Source of the DNA: Planctomycetota bacterium
Lineage (GTDB): Bacteria; Planctomycetota; Phycisphaerae; UBA1845; PWPN01
Assembly (NCBI GenBank): GCA_029550525.1
Contig: JAKPHF010000004.1
Coordinates: 83,573-147,572, forward strand
DNA: 64,000 bases
Direction: 5' to 3'
The position numbers and the translations under genes were made by a program. Under the pieces are notes generated by a model, which worked only from the letters and a program-made list of their open reading frames with translations, was not told the DNA's origin and did not search any database. How positions within the stretch are numbered: the stretch's first letter is position 1; the number at the start of each line of letters is the position of its first letter. Of this stretch, positions 27,995 through 40,404 are shown piece by piece.

Positions 27995-28684
27995 ATGGGT
28001 CTTTCCATCCAAGTGGGATCGCTGGCTTACCTTCTGGTCAATGACGCGGAAGGCGCGGCGAGCCTGCGCGAAGACTTCTCGCGGCTCAACGCCTTCCTCG
28101 GGAGCGTCGGGCTCGAGCCACACATCGAGCCACAAGACTGCGCGGTGTTCTCATGCGATATGTACGGCTACCTCGGCTTGCACTACCTGCGCCGCGTGGC
28201 CGCTCACCTCGATCTCGAGGGCGTACTCCCTCCGCCCGGCCAGGAGGATGACTTCCAGGACGAGGCCATGGAAGCGTATTACCTGTCGGCGAGCAGACCC
28301 TCCGGCGGCTGGCTGGACCGCTTCTTCGGCCGCCGGCCCATGAACCGCACATTCGACCACCTCATGCTGCACAGCGATGCCGAGGGGTTCTATCTGCCGC
28401 AGACGTTCCCGCAGGTGCTCATGGCCCCGGACAAATTCGGCGTCCCCGGCAGCATGGTTGGCTCGTCGGTGCGGCTGCTTGAGGAATGTCGGCGTTTGGC
28501 CCAAGCCCTGGAGCTGCCGCTGGATCTGGATCCCGAGAGCGATCTCGTGTGGGACGCCACGCAAACGCAAGGTCAGGGTGACACGCAATGGCAGCGATAC
28601 GCCATCGAATCGTTCACCTGCCTGCGGCTGCACAAAGCGTGCATCCATTCATTGGAGACCGGCGCCGCCATCGTCTTCTGCTGA
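27995..28684 (+). CDS. Cytosolic protein of unknown family, 229 residues
   Basis: I do not recognise this family. The protein has no signal or membrane segment. It is acidic and mixed alpha/beta (LREDFSRLNAFLGSVGLEPHIEP, YGYLGLHYLRRVAAHLDLEG). His/Asp-rich FDHLMLHSDAEGFYLPQTF stands about residues 117-135, and Cys residues cluster near the C-terminus (SFTCLRLHKACIHS, final Cys). GGAG precedes ATG 27995 and a TTGTGC/TAATAT promoter lies upstream. It is a single-gene unit between a decayed UPF0158 gene and a repeat cluster, so it may be accessory. An immunity-type or housekeeping orphan role are both possible. Confidence 0.75.
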   Translation: MGLSIQVGSLAYLLVNDAEGAASLREDFSRLNAFLGSVGLEPHIEPQDCAVFSCDMYGYLGLHYLRRVAAHLDLEGVLPPPGQEDDFQDEAMEAYYLSASRPSGGWLDRFFGRRPMNRTFDHLMLHSDAEGFYLPQTFPQVLMAPDKFGVPGSMVGSSVRLLEECRRLAQALELPLDLDPESDLVWDATQTQGQGDTQWQRYAIESFTCLRLHKACIHSLETGAAIVFC

Positions 28685-28740
28685 ACCCGTCAGAAGCTCT
28701 CCGCGTGAACGACCGATGATCTGGTTCTGGGCTCCTGGTC

Positions 28741-28924
28741 CGTAGGCTCACGCCTACGGCTACTGACCGTCGCCCCTTCGGGGCGAGATGACGCCGGACG
28801 CTGAACGCGTACACGCCGGATGCATACATTACAACAGAAACCACCCGGCAAATGCTGACTCAAGCCTCAGGACTCAGGTCTCAAGCCTTTCTCGCCAGTC
28901 CCCAGGCCCCAATCCCCAGTCCTT
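28741..28924. repeat. Palindromes and heptamer arrays before the thrC 3' end
   Basis: 28741-28758 is CGTAGGC-TCAC-GCCTACG and 28770-28786 is a CGCCCC/GGGGCG hairpin. 28857-28924 carries AAGCCTC, AGGACTC, AGGTCTC units and then CCAGTCC, CCAGGCC, CCAATCC, CCAGTCC units. This fills the 308-base gap between the orphan gene and thrC. Confidence 0.7.
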
Positions 28925-28992
28925 GCCGACAAACTGACACAATAGTGTCACTTCAAGCAGCAGATATGCTGGCACAGTCGACAAGCTGGCCA

Positions 28993-30399
28993 TCAAATCC
29001 TCTCGCCCAGAGCGGCGGCGATGGCGTCCAGGTCGTCGGGGACCTTCTTGGGCGGGTTGGCCATCACGCCGGTGGGCGGCGTGGCGGGCGGCGGTACGGC
29101 CAGCTTCATGTCCAGGCCGGTGTGGTACTTCACGGTGGCGTCGGGATCCTTGAGTTCGTGGCCGGTGAGGATGCAAACCACGCGCTCGTCGGGCGAGATG
29201 ACCTGCTCGGCCAGGAGCCGGCGCAGGCCGGCCACGCTGGCGGCGCTGGCGGGCTCACAGCCGAAGCCGTAGTGGCCGACGATGGCCTTGTGCTCGAGGA
29301 TCTCCTCGTCGGTGACTTCGCGGACGACGCCGTTCATGAAATCGAGCGCCCGCAGCACCTTGGGCAGGTTGACGGGCCGGGCGATCTCGATGGCCGAAGC
29401 GACGGTGTGCGGCAGGTAATGGCTTTCGTCCATGGCCGCGTACAGCCCGCCGATCTTGGCTGCATCAAAGCGCCCGCCCTGCCAGCGAAGCGATTCCTTC
29501 TCGTACAGGTGATAGAGCGTGTTCGCGCCGGCCGCGTTGATGACGGCCAGTCGCGGCACGCGATCGATCAGCCCCAGCTGGTGCAGCTCGATAAAAGCTT
29601 TGCCGAAGGACGACGAGTTGCCGAGATTCCCGCCGGGCACCACGATCCAGTCGGGCACTTCCCAGTCCAGACCCTGCAGGACGCGGTACATGATGGCCTT
29701 CTGGCCTTCGAGGCGGAAGGGATTGACCGAGTTCATGAGGTAGATGCCGAGCTTGTCGGCGATCTGCCGCACGCGGCGCAGGCAGGCGTCGAAGTCGCCC
29801 TCGATCTGCAGCGTGGTGGCCCCGTAGTCCAGCGCCTGGCTGAGCTTGCCGTACGCGATCTTGCCCGAGCCGATGAAGACGATGCCTTGCATGGGCGGGT
29901 CGGACTTGTTGGCAAAGACGGCCATGGACGCCGACGTATTGCCCGTGCTGGCGCAGGCGACGCGTTTGCGGCCGAGCATGCTCGCGATGGTGATCGCGGC
30001 GGTCATGCCGTTGTCTTTGAAGCTGCCCGAAGGGTTGAGGCCTTCGTATTGCAGGTAGAGCCGCTTGGGCTTCATGCCGATCTGGGCGCCGACACGGTCG
30101 TTCTCCTCGAGCAGCGTTCGGCCCTCGCCGATGGTGACGATCTTGTCGTAGGGAGCGAAGGGCAGCAGTTCGCGGAAGCGCCACACGCCGGAGAAGTCGA
30201 GCCGGGCCTCGACGCTGTGGCCCTTGGTGCACCAGCGCGGCTCGAAGAAGCTCATGCGGTGCGGCACGGGCAGCCGGTCCCAGTCGTAGCCCACGTCGAG
30301 CATGGACTGGCACTTGGGGCAGGCGAAGATGACCTGGCCGATATCGAACGTCGCCCGGCAATCGGGGTTGATGCAGATCTGGAAGGCTTTGTCGCTCAT
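28993..30399 (-). CDS. thrC: Threonine synthase
   Basis: This 468-residue PLP enzyme converts O-phosphohomoserine to threonine. The PLP lysine is K128 in [11 protein letters not shown], and the phosphate-binding and Asn motifs follow ([32 protein letters not shown]). The N-terminus has a zinc-ribbon-like pair (CINPDC and CPKC) as in class II-type/archaeal-like threonine synthases. A Pro-rich tail of about 40 residues is extra. No Shine-Dalgarno is visible, but TACAAT lies only seven bases before the ATG, so the mRNA is probably leaderless. metH is upstream on the same strand; 296 bases of repeats separate them, so they are likely independent units. Confidence 0.95.
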   Translation of the reverse strand: MSDKAFQICINPDCRATFDIGQVIFACPKCQSMLDVGYDWDRLPVPHRMSFFEPRWCTKGHSVEARLDFSGVWRFRELLPFAPYDKIVTIGEGRTLLEENDRVGAQIGMKPKRLYLQYEGLNPSGSFKDNGMTAAITIASMLGRKRVACASTGNTSASMAVFANKSDPPMQGIVFIGSGKIAYGKLSQALDYGATTLQIEGDFDACLRRVRQIADKLGIYLMNSVNPFRLEGQKAIMYRVLQGLDWEVPDWIVVPGGNLGNSSSFGKAFIELHQLGLIDRVPRLAVINAAGANTLYHLYEKESLRWQGGRFDAAKIGGLYAAMDESHYLPHTVASAIEIARPVNLPKVLRALDFMNGVVREVTDEEILEHKAIVGHYGFGCEPASAASVAGLRRLLAEQVISPDERVVCILTGHELKDPDATVKYHTGLDMKLAVPPPATPPTGVMANPPKKVPDDLDAIAAALGERI

Positions 30400-30406
30400 G
30401 GGGTGG

Positions 30407-30436
30407 ATTGTAACCGTTCGGCGGGTGGTAAGCCAA
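30407..30436 (-). promoter_or_regulatory. Promoter of thrC giving a leaderless mRNA
   Basis: On the minus strand TTGGCT (30436-30431), 18 bases, TACAAT (30412-30407). The predicted start is at or beside the A of the thrC ATG. Confidence 0.6.
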
Positions 30437-30695
30437 AAAAGCTATGAGCTATGAGCCGGACACAACCAGTTGCTCGCGATCCGAAGGTGGGTTGGGGTTA
30501 TCGGGCGCGCGGGCGTCCATTGGAGATGGTGTCCAGAAAAGGAATGTGTCCGCCAGGGCGAAAGCGCCGGTCGCAATCGGAAGGAGTCCGCCGGGGCTCG
30601 CCCGGCGGCTCGCTGGGCGGATCGCTGGGTTGGCGGGATGCAAACGACCAAGGGACAACGGACCCGACCACTGACCACTGACAACTGGCCACTGA

Positions 30696-30700
<5 letters not shown>
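30436..30700. repeat. Composite repeat block between metH and thrC
   Basis: 30436-30459: GCTATGA, GCTATGA units. 30588-30608: palindrome CCGCCGGG-gctcg-CCCGGCGG, flanked by GAGTC and CTCGC. 30641-30700: ACCACTG, ACCACTG, ACAACTG, GCCACTG units whose last copy contains the metH stop codon (30698-30696). Confidence 0.8.
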
Positions 30701-34133
<3,433 letters not shown>

Positions 34134-34162
34134 TCCTTGCTCCGAAGAAAGTCAACTCAGCA

Positions 34163-34191
34163 ATCCTAGCGTGGTGCTCTTACGCGGGCAA
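34163..34191 (-). promoter_or_regulatory. Putative metH promoter
   Basis: On the minus strand TTGCCC (34191-34186), 17 bases, TAGGAT (34168-34163). It gives a short leader of about 23 bases, too short to hold a riboswitch. Confidence 0.55.
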
Positions 34192-34896
34192 ACGGGGGCG
34201 TGGGGGTCATGCTATTGCCGACCTGAACCGGCGACGGCAATGCGAACCACGACCGGGCGAGCCACGCCGGCCGAGAGGTTCACGGGAATCGGTCAGAAGG
34301 CCAGAAGATGTGATTGCCGTCCTGCGAGCCCTGCGAAGACGTGAGGCTCCGGGGAACGGCGCTGCTATCGATCAACCGAAGAAGTGTGCTTTCATTCCCC
34401 TGTGAGCCGCCAGCCGTTGGCACGACTGGCGACTCATTTTCCACACTCGCTACGGCTTATAAGCCTCGCACAAACGCGCCAATTCCGACCCCTTCTACAA
34501 GGTTGCCCCCCTTTGGTCAAGGATAATCTTGATGGACACAGCCCTTTCGGGTATTTGCCCGGCCGGCGAAGTGACTCGCACGGGCGCCTATCTCCGCCCG
34601 CGCAGAGTGCCGCTAAATTCATGTTTATTTTGAACTTCCGAAATGCGACGCTTGGCGGCAACCGGGACCGCCCCACCCGCGTGATAGGACGTAGCCAGCC
34701 TGGATAATCAGTCCACATCGGACCCCGTTTTGACGTCGCTAACGACTGATGGAGCGCAACGGCGGCCGGGTTAAACCGGTTCAATCGGGGCCGTTCCGAA
34801 CCCCTGCCGCGCTGACGGCATGGCGAAGGCGTTTTCTCGTGAGGCGGCCGATGGTTTTCGGCTGACATTAATCTGACGCTCACGAGGTTCCTCTCC
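34192..34896. other. 705-base gene-free stretch upstream of the phage pair
   Basis: No coding signal was found on either strand. A perfect 12-base palindrome GGCTTATAAGCC stands at 34454-34465. Near 34705-34750 an ATCAGTC/GACTGAT inverted pair encloses about 30 bases. These could be the former control region of the phage genes or attachment-site debris; no direct evidence decides. Confidence 0.4.
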
Positions 34897-36255
34897 GTGG
34901 ATGCAGCCCGCTCGCCCCTGCTTGCCGGCGTGCCGGCGACCGTGCCGGCCAGTCCCGCCCCCATCATCCCGCTGCTGAGCTACCAGGCCGACGACATTCA
35001 ATCGACTGCCCGCTTCCGCTGGTGCTGTTGGTCGCGGCAGGTCGGCAAGAGCTTCACCAAGAGTCTGCGCCGGTTGCTTCGAGGTCTCGAGCGGCGACGG
35101 ACGCAGATCTTTCTTTCCGCGGGCGAACGGCAGAGCCGTGAGTTGATGATCAAGGCTCAGCAGCATTGCCGAGCGCTGAATCTGGCCGCTCATTTCCACG
35201 GCGACCGGTTCTTTGCCGGCACGTCGTTCAAACAATTGACCATCGAGCTGCCCAACCGGGTGCGGATCATCGGGCTGCCCGCCAATCCGCAGACGGTGCG
35301 CGGCTTCACCGGCGACGTGTTTCTCGACGAGTTCGCCATGCACCGCGACGACCGGGAGATCTGGGCGGCCGTCTTCCCCACCGCCCTGCGCGGCGACGGC
35401 GAGATCGACATCGCATCGACGCCCAAGGGCCGCGACAACATGTTCGCTCTTCTGCGTGACAACCCGCAGTTCGAGCACTCGACGGTCACGCTGGACGACG
35501 CCATCGCCGCCGGGCTACAGGTCGATCGCGAGCAGATCCGCCGTTCCATCCACGATGACGAGATTTACCGGCAGGAGTTCGGCTGCGAGTTTCTCGACGA
35601 ATCGTCGGCCTTCCTCACGTACGAGCAGATCGCGCGGGTGGAGGATCCGCAGCTTGCCGGCGGGTTCGACGCCGCGGCGCTGGCCGACTGTCGAGGCGAG
35701 TTGTACTGCGGCGTGGACGTGGGCCGCGTGCGCGATCTCACGGTGATGTGGGTGTTCGAACTGTGCGACGGCGTCTTGGTGACGCGAGCCGTTCGCGAGA
35801 GCGTCAACGAGCCGTTTCGCCGCCAGAGCGAAGCGCTGCACGGCCTACTCGCCAACCGTCGCTTGCGCAAATGTTGCATCGACGCGGGCGGCATCGGCAT
35901 GGCCATGGCGGAGGCGGCGGTCGAGGCGTTTGGTGCTGCGCGGGTCGAGCCGGTCACGCTGACGGCGGCGGTGAAGGATCAGTTGGCCAGCCGGCTGCGG
36001 ATGCGGGTGGAGGACGCGACGCTGCGCATCCCATGCGAGCCGGCGATTCGCAACGACTGGCATTCCGTACGGCGGTCGGTCACGGCAGCCGGCCCCGCAC
36101 GGTACGACTCTAGCCGCGCCGAAGGGAGCCACGCCGATCGGTTCTGGGCGGCCTGCCTGGCCGTGCGAGCGACCGAGAATGCCACCCCGCCCATGGGCGA
36201 CGTCGGACTCGTTCAGAGCGGCCCCTTCCGATACGCGAGAAACGGCGTGTGGTAA
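34897..36255 (+). CDS. Phage terminase large subunit, Mu gp28-like
   Basis: This 452-residue protein has an ATPase half with Walker A-type WSRQVGKS (residues 45-52), GLPANPQTVRGFTGD and Walker B VFLDEF (about 140-146). The RNase H-like nuclease half shows GVDVGRVRDLTV (near 271) with acidic residues, CCIDAGGIGMAMAE and the late GSHADRFWA motif. This is the full architecture of Mu-type TerL, which cuts and packages DNA into a prohead. The GTG start 34897 follows a GAGG nine bases earlier. It is followed 27 bases later by the portal gene. No integrase, small terminase, capsid or tail gene is nearby. All key residues are kept, so it is not obviously decayed. Confidence 0.9.
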   Translation: MDAARSPLLAGVPATVPASPAPIIPLLSYQADDIQSTARFRWCCWSRQVGKSFTKSLRRLLRGLERRRTQIFLSAGERQSRELMIKAQQHCRALNLAAHFHGDRFFAGTSFKQLTIELPNRVRIIGLPANPQTVRGFTGDVFLDEFAMHRDDREIWAAVFPTALRGDGEIDIASTPKGRDNMFALLRDNPQFEHSTVTLDDAIAAGLQVDREQIRRSIHDDEIYRQEFGCEFLDESSAFLTYEQIARVEDPQLAGGFDAAALADCRGELYCGVDVGRVRDLTVMWVFELCDGVLVTRAVRESVNEPFRRQSEALHGLLANRRLRKCCIDAGGIGMAMAEAAVEAFGAARVEPVTLTAAVKDQLASRLRMRVEDATLRIPCEPAIRNDWHSVRRSVTAAGPARYDSSRAEGSHADRFWAACLAVRATENATPPMGDVGLVQSGPFRYARNGVW

Positions 36256-36282
36256 GCACAACCAACCAGGTCAGGAGCGATC

Positions 36283-37569
36283 ATGAGCATCACCGAGCGG
36301 ATTCTCAACACGTTGCGAGGCACGAAAGCTTCAACCACGCGCCCCAAGCCGGGCCGGCTCGTGAACGGCGAGGCACTGGATCGATGGCGCGAATATCCCG
36401 CCGACGGGCTGACGCCGGCGGAACTGGCTCGCATTCTTCGCGAAGCCGACGAAGGTGCGCCAGATCGGGCATTGGCCTTGTTCGAGCAGATGGAGGAGAA
36501 GGACGCGCATCTGCACTCGGTGGCGAACACGCGCCGACTGGCGCTCACCGGTTTGCGGTGGCAGGTGATCTCTGCCGCACAGGTGCATGACGGCGTCGAT
36601 GCCGCACGAGCGGACGAGGCTGCCGAGTACTGCCGCCGCGTGCTGGCCCGCATCGAGCACTTCGACGAGGCGCTGCAGCACCTCTCGCTGGCCATGGGCC
36701 GCAACGTGGCCATCGCCGAAAATGTGTGGGAGATCTTGGATGGCGAGTTGCAGTTGGTGGACGTGGTACCGGTGAGCTTCGACCGCGTGACGTTCGACAT
36801 GGCCGGTCAGCCTCGCATCCTGACCAAGGACGCGCCGTACGAAGGCATCGAGCTCCCGCCAGACAAGTTCGTGGTGCACACGCCGCATGCCGTCTCCGGC
36901 CATCCCATGCGGGGCGGGCTTCTGCGAGCGACGGCGCTGGCATATCTGGCCAAGCACTTTTCCATGAAGGACTGGATGGTCTATGCCGAGTTGTTCGGCA
37001 TGCCCGTGCGCATCGCGCGATACGAGCCGGGAGCCACGGCGGAGGAGAAGCGCGAACTGCTGAGTATGCTCGAATCGCTCGGCGCTGAGGCAGCGGCCAT
37101 CTTCAGCAAGGCGGTCGAGGTGCAGTTGTTGGAAGCCGGCCGCGGCGCCGTCCCGCCGCCGTACGAGCACATGTGCGACTTCTTCAACCGCGAGCTGAGC
37201 AAGGCCTGGCTGGGCCAAACGCTGACCGTCGAAGGGACGGCCAACGATTCGCGTCCCGGGGCCAGCGGGCCGGCCATCCACAACGAGGTGCGGCTTGACC
37301 TACGGCAGGACGATATCGTCAAGGAAGGCCGCACCATCCGCCGCGACGTGCTCGGCCCGCTGACGCGGCTGCGCTTCGGGCCGGATGCGCCGGTGCCGTA
37401 CTTCAAGCGGGTGCTCGAGCCGCCGCGCGATCTCAAGCAACTGGCCGACGTGCTCAATGTGGCGGTCAATGACCTGGGTATGCAGGTTCCGTCGCAATGG
37501 GCGCACCACGCCCTCGGTGTGCCGCACGCGGCCGATGAGCCGGCGGTGCTGACCGGTAGGAAAAGATGA
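36283..37569 (+). CDS. Phage portal protein, Mu gp29-like (DUF935)
   Basis: This 428-residue protein matches the DUF935 portal layout: LVNGEALDRWREYPADGLTPAELARILREADEG, LFEQMEEKDAHLHSVANTRRLAL, a wing/stem part (FDMAGQPRI, PPDKFVVH) and LAKHFSMKDWMVYAELFGMPVRIARY. The portal is the dodecameric DNA gate that meets TerL during packaging. AGGAG precedes ATG 36283 by six bases. The stop at 37567-37569 lies at the start of a repeat block, and the next gene is a host glycan gene on the other strand. Downstream head genes (gp30, gp31 onward) that normally follow are missing. Confidence 0.9.
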   Translation: MSITERILNTLRGTKASTTRPKPGRLVNGEALDRWREYPADGLTPAELARILREADEGAPDRALALFEQMEEKDAHLHSVANTRRLALTGLRWQVISAAQVHDGVDAARADEAAEYCRRVLARIEHFDEALQHLSLAMGRNVAIAENVWEILDGELQLVDVVPVSFDRVTFDMAGQPRILTKDAPYEGIELPPDKFVVHTPHAVSGHPMRGGLLRATALAYLAKHFSMKDWMVYAELFGMPVRIARYEPGATAEEKRELLSMLESLGAEAAAIFSKAVEVQLLEAGRGAVPPPYEHMCDFFNRELSKAWLGQTLTVEGTANDSRPGASGPAIHNEVRLDLRQDDIVKEGRTIRRDVLGPLTRLRFGPDAPVPYFKRVLEPPRDLKQLADVLNVAVNDLGMQVPSQWAHHALGVPHAADEPAVLTGRKR

Positions 37570-37656
37570 CGCGGCGACACGAGGACGCGGCGAACTTTCG
37601 GGGGGCGGGCGAGACGCCCGCCGCCCCCCAGCCACCAGTCCCCAGCCCCCAGGCCC
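37567..37656. repeat. Heptamer arrays and REP-like palindrome at the right edge of the phage pair
   Basis: GACGCGG, CGACACG, AGGACGC units begin at the portal stop (37567-37592). Then GGCGGGCG-AGA-CGCCCGCC (37604-37622) and CCCCCAG, CCACCAG, TCCCCAG, CCCCCAG (37629-37656) follow. The last type matches the CCCCAGT heptamers described as STRR sequences in cyanobacteria. Confidence 0.75.
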
Positions 37657-37667
37657 GGGGCTTGGCC

Positions 37668-40247
37668 CTACTCCCGATGGGTCGCTCGCCAGTAATCGGC
37701 GCCGATCATCTCGACCGGGATGTCCTTGATGCCCAGACTGCGGGCGGGCGAGTCGCTGCGCAGCCGGTAGTCGTCCGGAGCGGCGTCGAGGAACATGGGA
37801 TCGGCCAGAACGGTGTGGGCGTCCATGCCGGCGGCTTGCCACTCCGCGTAAGAGCCGGCAGGCGTTACCTTCGAGTCAAGCCTGGTCAGATCCGATTCGC
37901 GGCACCAGTACAGATTGTGATCCCATTCGGTGAACGTGCCGGGCCATTTGCTCCACGCGAAGACAAGCCTGCGATCCTGGGCTGAACCCTCCACCGTACT
38001 CGCCGAGAATGCCACGATGTTGCGCACGAAGCGGTTGCCGCGCATGAAGTCGTCGCGCGGCTGCAGGCGGATCTGTTCGTTGGCGGCATCGACGAAGATG
38101 TTGTTCTCGAACGTGTTGTTCTTGCCCCCATGCACACAGATGCCGCCGTTCACGGTGCGAGCCACGATGTTGCCGTAAACAAGCGTGCCGCTGGAATAAT
38201 CATCGAGATAGATACCCCAGTTGAAGTACGGCGTGAGGATGCGGCCGTCGCGGTCGGTGCCCATGCCGATCACGTCGAGGATGAGGTTGTGCCGGATCAC
38301 GTTGCCGGTGTCCTGCTTGTGGCGTCCGAGCGTTTCGATGGCCCCGGTGTCGTTGGTTTCCAGGTTGGTGCGGCGAATATCGTTAAATTCGACTCGATTG
38401 CGGTGCGAAAAAGCATGGTCGGTGTAGGACTTGAGGGAGATGGCATAGCGGCTCAAGTCGCTGAACGTGTTGTGCACGATCTCGTTGTCGCTGGAGGTCG
38501 TGCAGTACACGCCGGCCACGTGTTTGTAGATGAGCCCCAGCCGACGCATGACGTTGCCCGCGATGTGGATATGGTGTGGTTGATCGGCGACGCCGCCATG
38601 CAGGAACAGGCCCCCCTGGCCCAGGTCGTACAGATCGTTACCCGTGAACGCGACGCGATGCGTGCCGGCCTCCATGCGGACGGCATAGCCGCCAAGGCGA
38701 CGGAACGTGCAGTTGCGGATTGAGCAGTCGCGCACGCGGGCCATGTGAATGGCGGCATCGGCTGGCGAGTAGTATTCGCGCGTGACGGTGTAATCGGTGT
38801 CGATGAAGGACAGTCCGACAAAGTGCACGTGCTCAACCCATCGGTCGTCCTGGCCGCGCAGTTCGATCAGGCGGTCGAGCCGAGGCGCAACCACGTTCTG
38901 CGGCGTGGGCGCATCCTCAAAAGGTATGTACTCGACCCGGCCGGCCTTCTCGTCCAGATACCACTCGCCGGGCGCATCCAGGGCCGCCCGCACATTCTCG
39001 ACAAAATAGCGGTTGCCCATGCGGATCTCTTGGGCGCCCCCCCCGGTGAAGTAGATGCGGCGCGAGTCCGCGTCGATGCGCTCGATGGGAACGATGCCGT
39101 TCACCCAGCCCCATGCGGGGAAGATATGTACTTCGGCGCCCGCGATCTGTCCCCACGCCGGGATGTCGCCCGGCTTGTAGCGCAGGTATGCCGTGATTCC
39201 GGCGGGCGTGGGCGGCGAGGGTGGCTTGACCTTCCCTCCCTGGGCTTTCTCGAACGCCTCGGCCTGGATGAGCAAGAGCCCGTGCGGCGATGTCGGTGGT
39301 TTGACTTCGAACGCTCCCCACCACGTCGGCGTCGAGATGGCCGTACCAGGATCCCACGCGTCATCGGACGTAAGGGCCAACGCATCGAGGCTCAGCCCGC
39401 CGCCCTTCACGTTGCTCCAGGTCAGCACGCATTCGCCCTGCGGGAGTTGGATCGTCGCCGAGCGGGCCCAATGAAAGTTGCTCCATCCACCCGTATCGGG
39501 CAAGTTCTCGAGCGCGACCGGCTCAGCGTCGCCGGCCTGCAAAGCAGTGCGTCCGCTCATATCGCTCACGCCGCGAGCACTCGCGCGACTGGCGTAGCGC
39601 AGCCAGACGTGATACCGGCCGGCTGCAGGCACGCGCAAGCGCCACGTGAGCTTGGTGCCCACCTCGTGGAGATCAGCGACCGCCCGATCGAACCGGCCGA
39701 CCTCCCACGGCTCACCGTGCCAATCGGCGAAGAGCCAACCGCCCTCGTGCGGCCGGGCCGGATCGAAGTCAGGATGCCGCGCCCGGCGGGCCCAACGATC
39801 GCCCACGCGGAGGATTCGGAACCGCCACTGGCCGTCGGCCGCTTGCGGCACATCCGCCGACCACAGGCCGCCCGCATTCTTGCGCCAGCCTTCAATGGGC
39901 ACGCCGCCGCTGAAGATCACCTCGCCCTCGGCGCGGTACGTGATCGGGCAGCGTTGCGTTCCCGAGTCGGCCGGCGTGAACGCCAGCGGCGCATCGAGCC
40001 GATACGTGCCCGCATGCACGACAACCTCCACCGGCTCGCTCAGGCCGGTGGCAATCAATTCCCGGACCGCTTGCTGAGCCCGGACCGGCGTGGCAAACGG
40101 GCCGTCCTGCCCATCGGCCGCGGCGCGCCGGCCAGACCATGCGTCATTGCCGGCAGGCGAGACGTGTAGCGTCACCGCTTCGACAGAAGCGGCCACGAAC
40201 GCAAACACACAAACGGTCAGCCGAACGAAGTGCGCAGGGTGTGACAT
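37668..40247 (-). CDS. Secreted right-handed beta-helix protein, GH141-like
   Basis: This 859-residue protein has a signal peptide (about 1-24, LTVCVFAFVAASVEA). It begins with the TLHVSPAGNDAWSG start typical of parallel beta-helix glycan enzymes. A carbohydrate-binding-like insert follows (about 200-300, LRVPAAGRYHVWLRYASRA). Beta-helix coils occupy about 450-800 (CSIRNCTFRRLGGYAVRME, NEIVHNTFSDLSRYAI, NTFENNIFVDAANEQI). This is the GH141 arrangement; known GH141 members are an alpha-L-fucosidase and a xylanase. Catalytic residues cannot be set with certainty. GGAGG precedes ATG 40247. It faces the sulfatase gene divergently. Confidence 0.8.
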   Translation of the reverse strand: MSHPAHFVRLTVCVFAFVAASVEAVTLHVSPAGNDAWSGRRAAADGQDGPFATPVRAQQAVRELIATGLSEPVEVVVHAGTYRLDAPLAFTPADSGTQRCPITYRAEGEVIFSGGVPIEGWRKNAGGLWSADVPQAADGQWRFRILRVGDRWARRARHPDFDPARPHEGGWLFADWHGEPWEVGRFDRAVADLHEVGTKLTWRLRVPAAGRYHVWLRYASRASARGVSDMSGRTALQAGDAEPVALENLPDTGGWSNFHWARSATIQLPQGECVLTWSNVKGGGLSLDALALTSDDAWDPGTAISTPTWWGAFEVKPPTSPHGLLLIQAEAFEKAQGGKVKPPSPPTPAGITAYLRYKPGDIPAWGQIAGAEVHIFPAWGWVNGIVPIERIDADSRRIYFTGGGAQEIRMGNRYFVENVRAALDAPGEWYLDEKAGRVEYIPFEDAPTPQNVVAPRLDRLIELRGQDDRWVEHVHFVGLSFIDTDYTVTREYYSPADAAIHMARVRDCSIRNCTFRRLGGYAVRMEAGTHRVAFTGNDLYDLGQGGLFLHGGVADQPHHIHIAGNVMRRLGLIYKHVAGVYCTTSSDNEIVHNTFSDLSRYAISLKSYTDHAFSHRNRVEFNDIRRTNLETNDTGAIETLGRHKQDTGNVIRHNLILDVIGMGTDRDGRILTPYFNWGIYLDDYSSGTLVYGNIVARTVNGGICVHGGKNNTFENNIFVDAANEQIRLQPRDDFMRGNRFVRNIVAFSASTVEGSAQDRRLVFAWSKWPGTFTEWDHNLYWCRESDLTRLDSKVTPAGSYAEWQAAGMDAHTVLADPMFLDAAPDDYRLRSDSPARSLGIKDIPVEMIGADYWRATHRE

Positions 40248-40404
40248 GGGACCTCCTCCCAGATGGGGTCAGTTCGTTGCGTGCCGGGCGGAATTGTAAT
40301 ACAACCGGGCACGGGTATCGACGGCCAATGGTGACACAAGCTCCCGGCCGGCAAACGGCGCACTGGAAGGATGGCCCACAACAACAGTTGGAAAGGGAGT
40401 ACCC

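Noticed and set aside
34134..34400. Cobalamin or SAM riboswitch before metH
   Set aside because: No B12-box or SAM-I core; the promoter leaves a leader of only about 23 bases.
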